Assembly: GCA_019113165.1 (NCBI GenBank)
Contig: DXHV01000007.1
Coordinates: 1-36,606, forward strand
Length of the DNA: 36,606 bases
Source of the DNA: Candidatus Desulfovibrio intestinipullorum
GTDB lineage: Bacteria > Desulfobacterota > Desulfovibrionia > Desulfovibrionales > Desulfovibrionaceae
Direction: 5' to 3'
The stretch's first letter is position 1. Each line of letters starts with the position of its first letter. The translations under genes were made by a program, and so were the position numbers. Under the pieces are notes generated by a model. That model searched no databases. It saw only the letters and a program-made list of their open reading frames with translations, and was not told the DNA's origin. Positions 23,686-31,959 of this stretch are shown piece after piece.

Positions 23686-24096
23686 TCAGGCAGCAGCGTC
23701 CGGATTTTGGGCGAGCAGCTCCCGAAGGCTGGCCACGGCAGCGACATCGGCCGGCAGCCAGGCAACGCTCTCCAGCTCCTGCGGGGAAAGCCAGCGTGCC
23801 GCCTCGTGTTCGAGCAGGTGCACCTCGCCCCTGGCAATGCTGGACAAAAAGCAGTGCATGGTCAGATGGAAGTTGGGGTAGTCGTACTCTACCGTGGTCA
23901 CCAGGGTTTCCGGGCAGATGGTCATGCCGAGCTCTTCCTGGATTTCGCGCACTATGGCCTGTTCCGGCGTCTCGCCAGGCTCCACCTTGCCGCCGGGAAA
24001 TTCCCAGCCGTCCTTGAACTCGCCCGAGGCGCGCTGCGTGGCCAGAATGCGGCCCTCGTGGTGGATCATGGCCGCAACGACTTCTATGTGTTTCAC
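23686..24096 (-). CDS. Nudix hydrolase (MutT-like (deoxy)nucleoside triphosphate pyrophosphohydrolase)
   Basis: 136 residues with a complete Nudix box: Gly36, Glu42, Arg50-Glu51, Glu54-Glu55, Gly57 (GGKVEPGETPEQ...REIQEELG). The short size and WEFPGGK segment match the MutT/NudG class that hydrolyses (oxidised or modified) dNTPs. Its ATG overlaps the helicase stop codon (ATGA at 24093-24096), so the two are translationally coupled. In that setting a function linked to the helicase, such as nucleotide depletion or removal of modified nucleotides, is as likely as housekeeping 8-oxo-dGTP cleansing. Confidence 0.92.
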   Translation of the reverse strand: MKHIEVVAAMIHHEGRILATQRASGEFKDGWEFPGGKVEPGETPEQAIVREIQEELGMTICPETLVTTVEYDYPNFHLTMHCFLSSIARGEVHLLEHEAARWLSPQELESVAWLPADVAAVASLRELLAQNPDAAA

Positions 24097-27080
24097 GTTG
24101 TCTCCTCCCCTGTCAGATACTCGAAAAGGCCGGGTTCCACGGCCGTGTCCAGGGTCCAGTGCACTTCAAAGGCAGGTTTTCCGCCGGGCATGGTGATGTC
24201 CTGAGGGGCCTTGTCAGCCCGCATGTCCCCGAGAAAATAAAAGCCCTTGGCTTCCCTGTCCTCCTTGTTGCGGCGGACAAAGAGCAGGATTCTTGTCTCC
24301 TCGTATGGAGGCTGTCTGGTCATGCGTCGTGCATCGGCCGAGTCCGATCGGCGGTTTGTCTTGGACAGGCTGACGAGCTCCGCAGAATTTTCAAAATGAT
24401 CCTCGTAAGGAATGGCGTCATCAGGCTTGGAGTAGTTGATGAAGACGGGCATGGTGCGAGTGATCCTGTCGTAGAAGTACCCGCCAATGTTCTGCGAGGG
24501 CATGAGCGTTTCCCACTCAAGCAGCCTGCAGACGTCTTCATAGGTATAGACGGCCCCGAGCCTGAACATGGTGTCCCGATAGCGCTCGGCATAGAGACTG
24601 CGCCAGCGGCGCAGGATAAAGGTGAGAAGTTCCTGCACAAGCCGGGCAAAGTCAGGCTCCTGTTCCAGGGTCCGGCAGAAGTCGGGATCAGGCGTCCAGG
24701 CACCGTCTGCGCCAGTGCACAAAAAGGTCATGGCGCTGTTGCGCAGCCTGGCCTGCTCGTTTTGCTCAAACTGATTGGTGAGCATCTTTTCCACCGAGCG
24801 CAGATGCCGCTCCGTGCAGGCAAAGCCGCACTCCTCCTGCAGACGCCGGACGAGCTCGTCCCTGATGTCGTCCTTTCCTGCAAGAATGGCTTCCAGGACC
24901 ATGGCCTCGGACGGACGCAGGCCGTTGCCAAGCTTCCTGCCCATCCAGGCAAGGCGCTGTTCGGCCAGGGGACTGAGCCTGATTGTGTAGTCCGGCTCCT
25001 TCCTGCACAGGAAGGCATGGTAGGAAAAGCCTGTGGTGGCCTGCAGATACTTGCAGCCGTCTATCTGACCGTGCTCCTCGAAATCCAGAAGGCCCGGGAT
25101 GCGGCCAAGCTTGTTTTTGAGCATGAGGTAGCAGTCGGTGAGCAGCGACATGCTGTTTGTGCGCGCCCGGTCTATGGACTGGTAGATGCGCTCCCTGGCC
25201 ACCCTGTCAAAATGCACGGAGGAAATGCCCGGAATGCGCTTTCTCTGCACGGCAACGGCACGCCGCAGCCTGTCCTTGCTGTAGGTTCTGTCGCCCGTCA
25301 GGGCCAGGGGGATGAGGAAATTGTTATCGTGGTTGGCAATGAAATCCAGCACGACCACAAATTCCTTGCCCGGATGCTTGCGCAGACCGCGGCCGAGCTG
25401 CTGCACAAAGACGATGGGGCTCTGCGTGGGACGCAGCAGGATAATCTGATTCACCTCGGGCAGGTCCACGCCCTCGTTGAAGATGTCCACGGTAACCAGG
25501 TAGTCGTACCTGTTCTCGCCCGTGCCCGTGGTCAGGCGCCGCACGGCCTCCTCGCGCTCGTCCTGAGTGCTGCTGCCCGTGAGGGCCAGGGCCTTGCGGC
25601 CATGACGCCTGAAGCCTGCAGCCACAATCTCGGCCTGTTCCCTGCTGGCCGTGAAGACCAGGCCTCGCACGCGATCGCCGCTCCAGCCGTAGTAGTCGGC
25701 CTTTTCCAGCACCTGGCGGATCATCTCGTCCTCTTCCAGGCTGAGAAACTGCTTCTTCTCAAGAACGGTACACGGTCCTCTGTCCAGGGAGACACTGAGC
25801 TCGCCTATGCCGAAATAGTGGAAGGGGCAGAGCAGATCGTAGTCCAGAGCCTGCTGCAGGCGAATTTCGTAGACAATGTTGTGGCCAAAGAGGGCATAGA
25901 TGTCGAAGCCGTCCGTCCTGTCCGGGGAGCCGGTCATGCCCAGCCAGAACGCGGGCCGGAAATGCGCCATGACCTTCTGATAGCTCGGAGCGCCGGCCCT
26001 GTGGACCTCGTCAATCAGAATCATGTCGAAGGCGTCCGGCTGCAGGCTCTCCAGGGTCTCCCTGCGGACCACGGTCTGTATGGTGGCAAAGACGTACTTT
26101 CGGCCCTCCTCTTCCTTCTCGTTCCCGGTCAGGAGGCCAAAGTCGCTGCTCTTTCCGCCAAGCACCCTGTGAAAGCTGGTCAGGGCCTGCCTGGCAATCT
26201 GTTCCCTGTGCACAAGAAAGAGGAGACGCCCGGGCTGCATCCTGCGCACGGCAAAGGCGGCGGCATAGGTCTTGCCGGTCCCAGTGGCAGAGATGAGCAG
26301 GGCACGCTTCAGCCCCTGGCTGTTGGAGCGATCAAGATTCTCGAGAAAGGCCTGCTGCATGGCATTGGGCTGCGGAACGCCATGACTGTAGACAAGCAGG
26401 CTGTCGGCATCGAGAATGTGCTGAGCCTCGCTGCGTATCCTCCGGTGTGTCTCGTATTCCTGCTCGTAGCGATCAATGATCGCTTCGGCCGGACAACTCT
26501 GCGCATGGTTCCACAGGGCCTCGAATTCGGCCTGAACCCGCTGCGAGAATTCGCCCTGCCTGTGGCTCACCAGGCGCGTGTTCCATTCCCGGCTGACAGA
26601 GAGCGCCGTGTCTGTCAGATTGGCGCTGCCTATGATGGCCCGGCAGGTACTGCCCTTGCTGAAGAGATAGGCCTTGGTGTGAAAGCCGTCGCTGCTGCCG
26701 GTTTTTGTGCGGTAGATGCGGACAGACACATTGCCGAGGCTCATCAGGCGGCGTATGGCCCGCGGCTCGGAAAAGCCCAGATAGTCCGTCGTGAGCACGC
26801 GGCCAGGGATGCCCCGTTCCTCAAGCTCCAGAAAGGTCTGCAGCAGGGGGGTGAGGCCGCTCTGGGTGATGAAGGCCACGGAGATGTCAAAGGCGTCGCA
26901 GGATCGGAGCTCCTCCTCTATGTCGTCGAGCAGCTTGTGCTCGCCACGGACATTGCAGAGCAGACAGGCGCGCAGGGGCTCTTCGGAAGGCGCCTGCGCG
27001 TCCAGAAAGGATGTCCTGAAGCTCTGGGAGAGCCTCTGGGCCAGGGAAGTGCTCACGACCATGCTCTCCGTGTGCTGCAT
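24093..27080 (-). CDS. PLD-nuclease/superfamily II helicase fusion with DUF3427 domain
   Basis: 995 residues. Domains in order: phospholipase-D-like nuclease (about 45-195) with His134-x-Lys136 and GSAN 151-154; superfamily II helicase (about 235-610) with Walker A ATGTGKT (265-271), DEVH (357-360), TGSPDRTD (383 onward) and QQLGRGLRKHPG; C-terminal DUF3427 (about 640-995, with YHDHF-like YEDHFENSAE and ILLFVRR). The architecture recalls restriction-type helicases found in defence islands. ATG 27080 lacks a ribosome site; ATG 27062 has GGAG three bases upstream and may be the true start. It forms an overlapping pair with the Nudix gene. Confidence 0.9.
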   Translation of the reverse strand: MQHTESMVVSTSLAQRLSQSFRTSFLDAQAPSEEPLRACLLCNVRGEHKLLDDIEEELRSCDAFDISVAFITQSGLTPLLQTFLELEERGIPGRVLTTDYLGFSEPRAIRRLMSLGNVSVRIYRTKTGSSDGFHTKAYLFSKGSTCRAIIGSANLTDTALSVSREWNTRLVSHRQGEFSQRVQAEFEALWNHAQSCPAEAIIDRYEQEYETHRRIRSEAQHILDADSLLVYSHGVPQPNAMQQAFLENLDRSNSQGLKRALLISATGTGKTYAAAFAVRRMQPGRLLFLVHREQIARQALTSFHRVLGGKSSDFGLLTGNEKEEEGRKYVFATIQTVVRRETLESLQPDAFDMILIDEVHRAGAPSYQKVMAHFRPAFWLGMTGSPDRTDGFDIYALFGHNIVYEIRLQQALDYDLLCPFHYFGIGELSVSLDRGPCTVLEKKQFLSLEEDEMIRQVLEKADYYGWSGDRVRGLVFTASREQAEIVAAGFRRHGRKALALTGSSTQDEREEAVRRLTTGTGENRYDYLVTVDIFNEGVDLPEVNQIILLRPTQSPIVFVQQLGRGLRKHPGKEFVVVLDFIANHDNNFLIPLALTGDRTYSKDRLRRAVAVQRKRIPGISSVHFDRVARERIYQSIDRARTNSMSLLTDCYLMLKNKLGRIPGLLDFEEHGQIDGCKYLQATTGFSYHAFLCRKEPDYTIRLSPLAEQRLAWMGRKLGNGLRPSEAMVLEAILAGKDDIRDELVRRLQEECGFACTERHLRSVEKMLTNQFEQNEQARLRNSAMTFLCTGADGAWTPDPDFCRTLEQEPDFARLVQELLTFILRRWRSLYAERYRDTMFRLGAVYTYEDVCRLLEWETLMPSQNIGGYFYDRITRTMPVFINYSKPDDAIPYEDHFENSAELVSLSKTNRRSDSADARRMTRQPPYEETRILLFVRRNKEDREAKGFYFLGDMRADKAPQDITMPGGKPAFEVHWTLDTAVEPGLFEYLTGEETT

Positions 27081-27309
27081 CTGAAGGAATGGGGCCTGGT
27101 TTTCATGCTGGCCAGGCTACAAAGGAACGTCCTTTCCTGCAAGTGGTCTGCCAGGCTTTCCACCGGGCCAGAAATCCCCAGAGCCCTTGGCCCTGCGGCT
27201 TAAAATGGCCTTGTGTCAGACGTGCAGAGCCGCCCGCTCTTCCCCTCAGGCATGGGAGAGCAGACGGCCATTTCCTCAAGTTCAGACAAGCCGCAGAAAA
27301 AGCCTGAGG

Positions 27310-27837
27310 CTATTCCTCGTCTTCATCCTCATCGTCCTCGTCGTCAAAGTCCGGATACTGGGGCGGGACCTGGCCCACAGACTTGACCAGCCGGAATGTG
27401 TCCGGATCTGCTTCCTTCACTTCCTGATAGGAAGAGACGACAATCTTGTGTTCCCACATGTCCCCGTAATCAAAGATGTAGAAGAAGTGCTGGCGGGGAG
27501 CAATATGGAGAGCCTCCAGGGTGAAGAGCCGGCAATCCTTGCGCTCTTCCTCCTCATCTCCCATGCCATCAAGCCAGTCAGCCTCCATCTCGCCGTCTGA
27601 ACATATGTGGAGACCCGACCGGCTCATGGGCGAGCTGGCACCAAAGTGGAATTCCCACATATGTTCGTCGTACCGCTCAAAAAGGAAGAAAATGATCCTG
27701 TGCAGCTCTTCCAGTGTTGTTGTGGAGAGGACATCGATGGTTTTGTAGATGCCCTTGTATCTGTATCCAAAGCCGGACAAAAGGTTGATGCGGAGACGAA
27801 GATAGTAGGGCTTGCTTCCGTCTGGTACGTAGGGCAT
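27310..27837 (-). CDS. Plasmid pRiA4b ORF-3-like protein
   Basis: 175 residues matching the pRiA4b ORF-3 (IS1096 passenger TnpR-like) family: YYLRLRINL near the start, STTTLEELHRIIFFLFERYDEHMWEF, and the diagnostic FDYGDMWEHKIVV. The tail is a run of Asp/Glu. The biochemical function of the family is unknown; it is common on plasmids, mobile elements and defence islands. Start ATG 27837 has AGGAGG eight bases upstream. It lies 230 bases upstream of the helicase gene in the same orientation, so a shared transcript is possible. Confidence 0.82.
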   Translation of the reverse strand: MPYVPDGSKPYYLRLRINLLSGFGYRYKGIYKTIDVLSTTTLEELHRIIFFLFERYDEHMWEFHFGASSPMSRSGLHICSDGEMEADWLDGMGDEEEERKDCRLFTLEALHIAPRQHFFYIFDYGDMWEHKIVVSSYQEVKEADPDTFRLVKSVGQVPPQYPDFDDEDDEDEDEE

Positions 27838-28305
27838 GTCTGTTGCCTCCTGAACGATCTGCAAATGCTGCCAGATTGTGAAGAGAGCCGGGAATGCGCT
27901 GCACGAGGGAATGATTTCAGCGAGTTCGGCCTCTTCAGTTGCTCATCGAAGAATAGACGCTGCAAGGAGGAGAGGCAAGAGAAAAGCGTGCAGGACATGG
28001 TGAGCTGGCAGGGGGAAGACAGTCTTAGGCTTGCGGACCTGGATGCAGGCTCCGTTTCAGCGGTGGCGTCTGGCGGCATGTCGCTCAGGATGGCTCCTTG
28101 GAAAGTGCCCGAATGGAGGCATGCACGAACAGCGATACGCTTTTTTCGCCATCTCCGCGGAATAGCGCAAGATTTTCAGAGACAATCAGGAGTTGGCGTC
28201 TGAGGGCTCTTCTGTGCTACGGTCAGGCAAAGGGAAAAACTCTTCCCAGACCATGCCGGGAACTGTGTGCCTTTGACGAGCTTTTGTGCCATTGCGGACT
28301 GCACC
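27838..28305. other. Gene-free stretch with decayed appearance
   Basis: Between the divergently oriented pRiA4b-like gene and the AAA ATPase remnant. Only short overlapping frames with no recognisable domain are seen; composition is AT-richer than the flanking chromosome. It probably contains the remains of older insertions. Confidence 0.35.
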
Positions 28306-28365
28306 ATCAATCTTGACCAGGACGATGGCATCACGGCCAACTATGCGAAGCTGGACAAGCTTTAG
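28306..28365 (+). pseudogene. Possible C-terminal tail of a DNA methyltransferase
   Basis: A 19-codon stretch INLDQDDGITANYAKLDKL before TAG 28363-28365 resembles the conserved end (DxDDGVxVNYxKF) of PglX/type I-like adenine methyltransferases. Upstream codons in this frame give nothing convincing. If real, the rest of the gene has been lost. Recognition rests on this short motif only. Confidence 0.3.
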
Positions 28366-28408
28366 GCTGAGACAAAGGGCGTTATCGGGAACAAGGAGGA
28401 CAAGGTAC

Positions 28409-29537
28409 ATGCCAAGCCTTGATCGCATAACCATACAGGGGTTTCAAATCCATCAGGAGCCTCGAAAACTTTGAGCTGCGCCAGCTGAACGTCCTTGTGG
28501 GGGCCAACGGGGCTGGCAAGAGCAATTTTCTGGAATTCTTTGCTCTTTTGCGTGCCATGTGCGGCTTTTCCCTGCCGTTTCTTCCCGTGAGCGGTCTTGC
28601 CAACTACAGCGCCGTGCACGGAGGATGCGAGCGCATCCTCCATAACGGAAGCCGGACAACATCCTCTCTCACGGCCAGTCTCGAAATCGAGGGGACCACC
28701 TTCTCCCTCGAACTTTTGCCTACAGTGGATGATGAACTCGTCTTTGCGCGGCACGATGGCACATTGTTTCACGATGGCTCCAGGACACATGGCGGACGCT
28801 CTGGACAACGTTCTTTCAAAGTCATCAGTGACTCGAACCTGCGCGACAGGCAAGGCCTCCTGTACAGGGCCATAGCCTCATGGCAGCTCTTTCACTTCCA
28901 GGCTACGGATCTGGCCTCTGGCGTACGCAAAAGCTCGGATGTGGCCGATACAGCATACCTTCGTCCAGATGCATCCAATTTGGCAGCCTTTCTCCTGCAT
29001 CTGTACGAGACTGAGCCCGAAAGCTACCAGGAAATTGTGCGGGCCATCCGCCTTGTGGCCCCCTATTTCGATGACTTTGAATTCAAGAAGCAGCCAGGCG
29101 ACCGAATTCGCCTTTTCTGGAGAGCGGTCCATTCGGACTATGTCCTTGGCGCTCATCAGTTCTCGGACGGCACCTTGCGCTACATTGCCCTTGCTACAGC
29201 CTTCCTGCAGCCCAATCCCCCATCCATCATGCTCGTGGACGAGCCAGAGCTTGGGCAGCATCCCCAGGGCCTTGCCTTTCTGGGAGGCATGGTCCAGACC
29301 CTCCCTCCCACAACCAAGGTCATCCTTGCCACCCAGTCCCCGGCTTTTCTGGATTTTTTCGAACCAGAAGATGTGGTGGTCGTGCGACGCCAAAATGGCG
29401 CAAGCGTCTTCGAACGCCTCAAGGGAGCAGAATACGAGAACTGGCTTTGTGACTACAGTCTGGGCGACTTATGGCGCAAGAACGTGATTTGCGCAGGCCC
29501 GGAGACAGAGTACATGTGTGGGGCAAATCATGACTAG
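28409..29537 (+). pseudogene. AAA ATPase (SMC-like/OLD-type), disrupted by a one-base insertion near the start
   Basis: ATG 28409, with AGGAGG nine bases upstream, starts MPSLDRITIQGF; the frame then breaks. Removing one T from 28442-28444 restores FKSIRSLENFELRQLNVLVG, which runs into Walker A GANGAGKSNFLEFF. The rest (about 345 codons) has the Gln/signature-like FSDGTLRYIAL, Walker B IMLVDEPELGQHP and the following ATQSPAFLDFF. This is the AAA_21/AAA_15 class found in defence and toxin modules. A GTG at 28497 would give a protein without the beta-strand before Walker A. It overlaps the DUF4276 gene by 8 bases. Either a true frameshift or a sequence error. Confidence 0.8.
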
Positions 29538-30199
29538 AATCGTTAATGTAATCTGCGAGGGGCAGACAGAGCTTTCCTTTGTGCAAGCAGAGCTTGTCCC
29601 ATACCTTATATCCCACGGTGTGCTCCTTATCCCTACCCAAATCGGCAATGCAGGCGGTGCACGGGGCGGACATGTCACCATGGAACGCCTTTTCCGCGAC
29701 GCCAAGCAACTTCTCGCTCAAAGGAACAATGTGGTCACTACTATGCTTGACTACTATGGCCTTGCCGGCTCTTGGCCCTTTCCAGACACTACTGCGCGCA
29801 CGGCACATGAAAAGGGATGCGCCCTCGAATGCGCGGTGGCGAAGCTGTTTGACAAAGAAACAAAGGGGGGTCGGAAATCGTTTTCTCCCATACTTTTCCA
29901 TGCACGAGTTCGAGGCCCTGCTCTTTGTATCCCCACCCCTTCTTGCCGCAACATTGGACCTTGCCGAAGAGGAAATCCATGCCATAACATCAGCCTTTTC
30001 CTGCGTCGAAGACATCAATTGTAGCAAAATGACAGCCCCATCCAAACGACTTGAGGCGCTGTGCCAAGGCAGGACCGGGAGGCGCTATAACAAGGTAGTG
30101 CATGGCCCATCTCTAGCAGGAAACATCGGTATAGATCATCTGCGAGAGGCCTGTCCGCACTTTGATTTCTGGCTTTCCTCGCTCGAACGTCTTGCCTAA
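29530..30199 (+). pseudogene. DUF4276 family protein (TOPRIM-like), disrupted by a one-base insertion
   Basis: ATG 29530 overlaps the ATPase stop codon. Frame 1 gives the family start IVNVICEGQTELSFVQ and VTTMLDYYGL. At a run of six G (29865-29870) the frame breaks, and removing one G continues with GNRFLPYFSMHEFEALLF and ends APSKRLEALC...IGIDHLREACPHFDFW, all DUF4276 hallmarks. The EGxTE motif and acidic clusters resemble TOPRIM nucleases. Pairing with an AAA ATPase is a recurrent two-gene defence arrangement (compare AbiL- or PARIS-like ATPase/nuclease pairs). The G6 tract could allow slippage back into frame. Confidence 0.8.
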
Positions 30200-30502
30200 G
30201 AACAAACTTTTCATATCCATCTTACCCCTACACGCTTCCCCTAGTTTCCTGACAGCCAGCCTCCAGTGCCCGCAACACTGTGGCTCTTCACATGCGCATC
30301 AGCTCCATCTTACCCAAGTTATCTTGCCAAAATCCCAGGGTGTTCCGAGCTTTCTGCTTTGCATGCCATTACCTGGCCACAATCTCGAAAATTGGGGCGG
30401 CATCTTGCTTCTTCTGCCTGGTCTCTTCCTTCTCAGCCGTTTTTGCAGGTTCGGGTTGATGTCCTGATTCAATACAGCCGGACCAATGTTTACCCAAACT
30501 TT
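30200..30502. other. Gene-free stretch after the DUF4276 remnant
   Basis: About 300 bases of lower GC than the chromosome around it; no convincing gene or hairpin was found. Confidence 0.35.
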
Positions 30503-30687
30503 TATAGTAAACGCAGAAATTAAGGAAGCATACCTTCCGCCTAGGCGTCAAAATTGAGCATCGATGGGTAGCAAGCTATACGCTTTTCTTGGGTGCGTAT
30601 CAGCGGATTATCGGATCGCTACTCAAAGATTGATAATTTTGTCTTTAGCCAAGTCATCCGTTTTGGCTTCTTATTGCGTTTACTATA
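30503..30687. mobile_element. Short inverted-repeat element (MITE-like), 185 bp
   Basis: Perfect 13-base terminal inverted repeats TATAGTAAACGCA (30503-30515) and TGCGTTTACTATA (30675-30687), with partial pairing continuing inward (GAAAT..GGAAGC against ATAAGAAGC). Starts and ends with TA, which suits an IS630/Tc1-like target duplication. No transposase is encoded; an internal GGAAG/CTTCC hairpin follows the left end. Confidence 0.55.
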
Positions 30688-30801
30688 CAACTTTTTCCTG
30701 ACAGCAGGCTACAGAAATACCGTAAAAAATACCGTAAAAACACGCTGTGAAAGGGGGTATACGGAGATTGCGAGAGACTGCTGCAAACACTCAAGAAAAA
30801 T

Positions 30802-30844
30802 AAAAAAGCAGTCTTTGTAGACTGTTGGGTCATACAAAGACTGC
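30802..30844 (-). terminator. tRNA-Ser terminator
   Basis: Perfect 12-bp stem GCAGTCTTTGTA (30808-30819) with TACAAAGACTGC (30833-30844), followed on the minus strand by TTTTTTA. It lies 14 bases past the tRNA 3' end. Confidence 0.9.
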
Positions 30845-30858
30845 TGTTATTTTCTAAA

Positions 30859-30950
30859 TGGCGGAGAGACAGAGATTCGAACTCTGGAACGGGGATAAGC
30901 CGTTACACGATTTCCAATCGTGCTCCTTCGGCCAACTCGGACATCTCTCC
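30859..30950 (-). tRNA. tRNA-Ser (anticodon GGA)
   Basis: 92 bases with encoded CCA. Acceptor stem GGAGAGA/TCTCTCC, anticodon stem CACGATT-GGA-AATCGTG (anticodon GGA), long variable arm, T-loop GTTCGAATC. It has a near-consensus promoter and a strong terminator. It borders the decayed accessory region to its left (3') side, the usual integration side of tRNA-targeting elements, but no second attachment copy is seen. Confidence 0.97.
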
Positions 30951-30966
30951 GCGAAAGAACTTGTGT

Positions 30967-30995
30967 TGTATACGCTCTATGACAGGCTCTGTCAA
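30967..30995 (-). promoter_or_regulatory. tRNA-Ser promoter
   Basis: Minus strand: consensus -35 TTGACA (30990-30995), 17-base spacer, -10 TATACA (30967-30972), 16 bases before the tRNA. Confidence 0.85.
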
Positions 30996-31014
30996 CAGAA
31001 ATCACGTCACAAAA

Positions 31015-31161
31015 TTATTTTTTTTCGTTTTCCGTGTTTTTGTCCTCTTCACGGTCAGGACGGCGGGTCGGCAAGCCCTTCTTACCAAGCCAGTAGAAAA
31101 GAGCTATGCCCAAAATGCCGGCAAGCGTGATACCTATGTCATTGAGCATGGCAACGTTCAT
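31015..31161 (-). CDS. 48-residue membrane microprotein downstream of fabI
   Basis: A small gene: ATG 31161 to TAA 31015, beginning nine bases after the fabI stop with GGGAG five bases before the ATG. The product has one hydrophobic helix (about 9-25, ITLAGILGIALFYWLG) followed by a strongly charged tail rich in Arg, Asp, Glu and Lys, so it is a single-span membrane protein with a cytoplasmic tail. No family is recognised. Position in the hisD-purC-fabI operon and the good ribosome site support it being real. Confidence 0.6.
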   Translation of the reverse strand: MNVAMLNDIGITLAGILGIALFYWLGKKGLPTRRPDREEDKNTENEKK

Positions 31162-31170
31162 GGCGGCTCC

Positions 31171-31935
31171 CTAGAAGGCCATCATGCTGAAGCCGCAGTC
31201 CACATAGAGGACCTGGCCAGTCACTGCACTTGCAAGAGGAGAAGCGAGGTAGGTGGCTGTGCCGCCCACTTCAGTGGTCTCGATGTTGCGGTGCAGGGGA
31301 GCATTTTCCTCAATTCTGGAGAAGACTGTCTTCAGGCCGTGCACGGCAGAAGCGGCCAGTGTCTTGACGGGACCGGCACTGATGGCATTGACGCGGATGC
31401 CCCTGGCGCCAAGATCATAGGACAGGTAACGCACGGAAGATTCCAGTGCGGCCTTGGCAACACCCATGACGTTGTAGCCGGGCACAATCTTGGTCGAGCC
31501 ATAATAGGTCATGGCCATGACGGAGGAGCCTTCGTGCATCAGGGGTGCAAAGGCGCGACAGATGCCGAGCAGGGAGTAGGCGGAAATATCCAGGGCCAGA
31601 TGGAAACCGGCACGGGTCGTGTGCAGGAAGTCGTCCTTCAGGTCTTCCCTGTTGGCAAAGGCCACAGAGTGCACCAGGATGTCCACAGAGCCCCATTTTT
31701 CCTTGACGAGCTCTGCGGCAGCTTCAATCTGATCGTCCTGGCTCACATCGCAGGGGAAGGTGAATTCGCCACCGATTTCTTCGGCAAGGGGATCCAGGCG
31801 TTTCTTGATGGCATCGCCCACATAGTTGAAGGCCAGACGGGCACCTGCCTGTTTGAAAGACTGGGCAATGCCCCAGGCGATGCTCTTGTTGTTGGCGACT
31901 CCGAATATCAGAGCCTTCTTTCCTTCGAGTAACAT
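31171..31935 (-). CDS. fabI: Enoyl-[acyl-carrier-protein] reductase (NADH)
   Basis: 254 residues, FabI length. The N-terminal cofactor segment is LIFGVANNKSIAWGIA; the catalytic Tyr144-Tyr154-Lys161 arrangement (MTYYGS ... YNVMGVAKAAL) matches the Tyr-x6-Lys active site of FabI, with ten residues between the two tyrosines as in the E. coli enzyme. It performs the last reduction in each cycle of fatty acid elongation and is the target of triclosan-type inhibitors. ATG 31935 follows AAGGAG by six bases; purC ends 24 bases upstream. Confidence 0.96.
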   Translation of the reverse strand: MLLEGKKALIFGVANNKSIAWGIAQSFKQAGARLAFNYVGDAIKKRLDPLAEEIGGEFTFPCDVSQDDQIEAAAELVKEKWGSVDILVHSVAFANREDLKDDFLHTTRAGFHLALDISAYSLLGICRAFAPLMHEGSSVMAMTYYGSTKIVPGYNVMGVAKAALESSVRYLSYDLGARGIRVNAISAGPVKTLAASAVHGLKTVFSRIEENAPLHRNIETTEVGGTATYLASPLASAVTGQVLYVDCGFSMMAF

Positions 31936-31959
31936 ATCTATCTCCTTCTCTTCCTGAGC

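Noticed and set aside
24159..27203. A 1014-codon open frame on the plus strand opposite the helicase gene
   Set aside because: It is a low-complexity antisense shadow of a GC-rich gene with clear helicase motifs; it has no domain and no ribosome site.
30690..30770. A repeated ATACCGTAAAAA-type motif (two units) considered as a CRISPR array or iteron
   Set aside because: Only two short units without spacers or regular period; neither an array nor an origin can be supported.
30859..30950. tRNA-Ser as attachment site of an integrated island
   Set aside because: No duplicated tRNA 3' end and no integrase gene could be found in the window.
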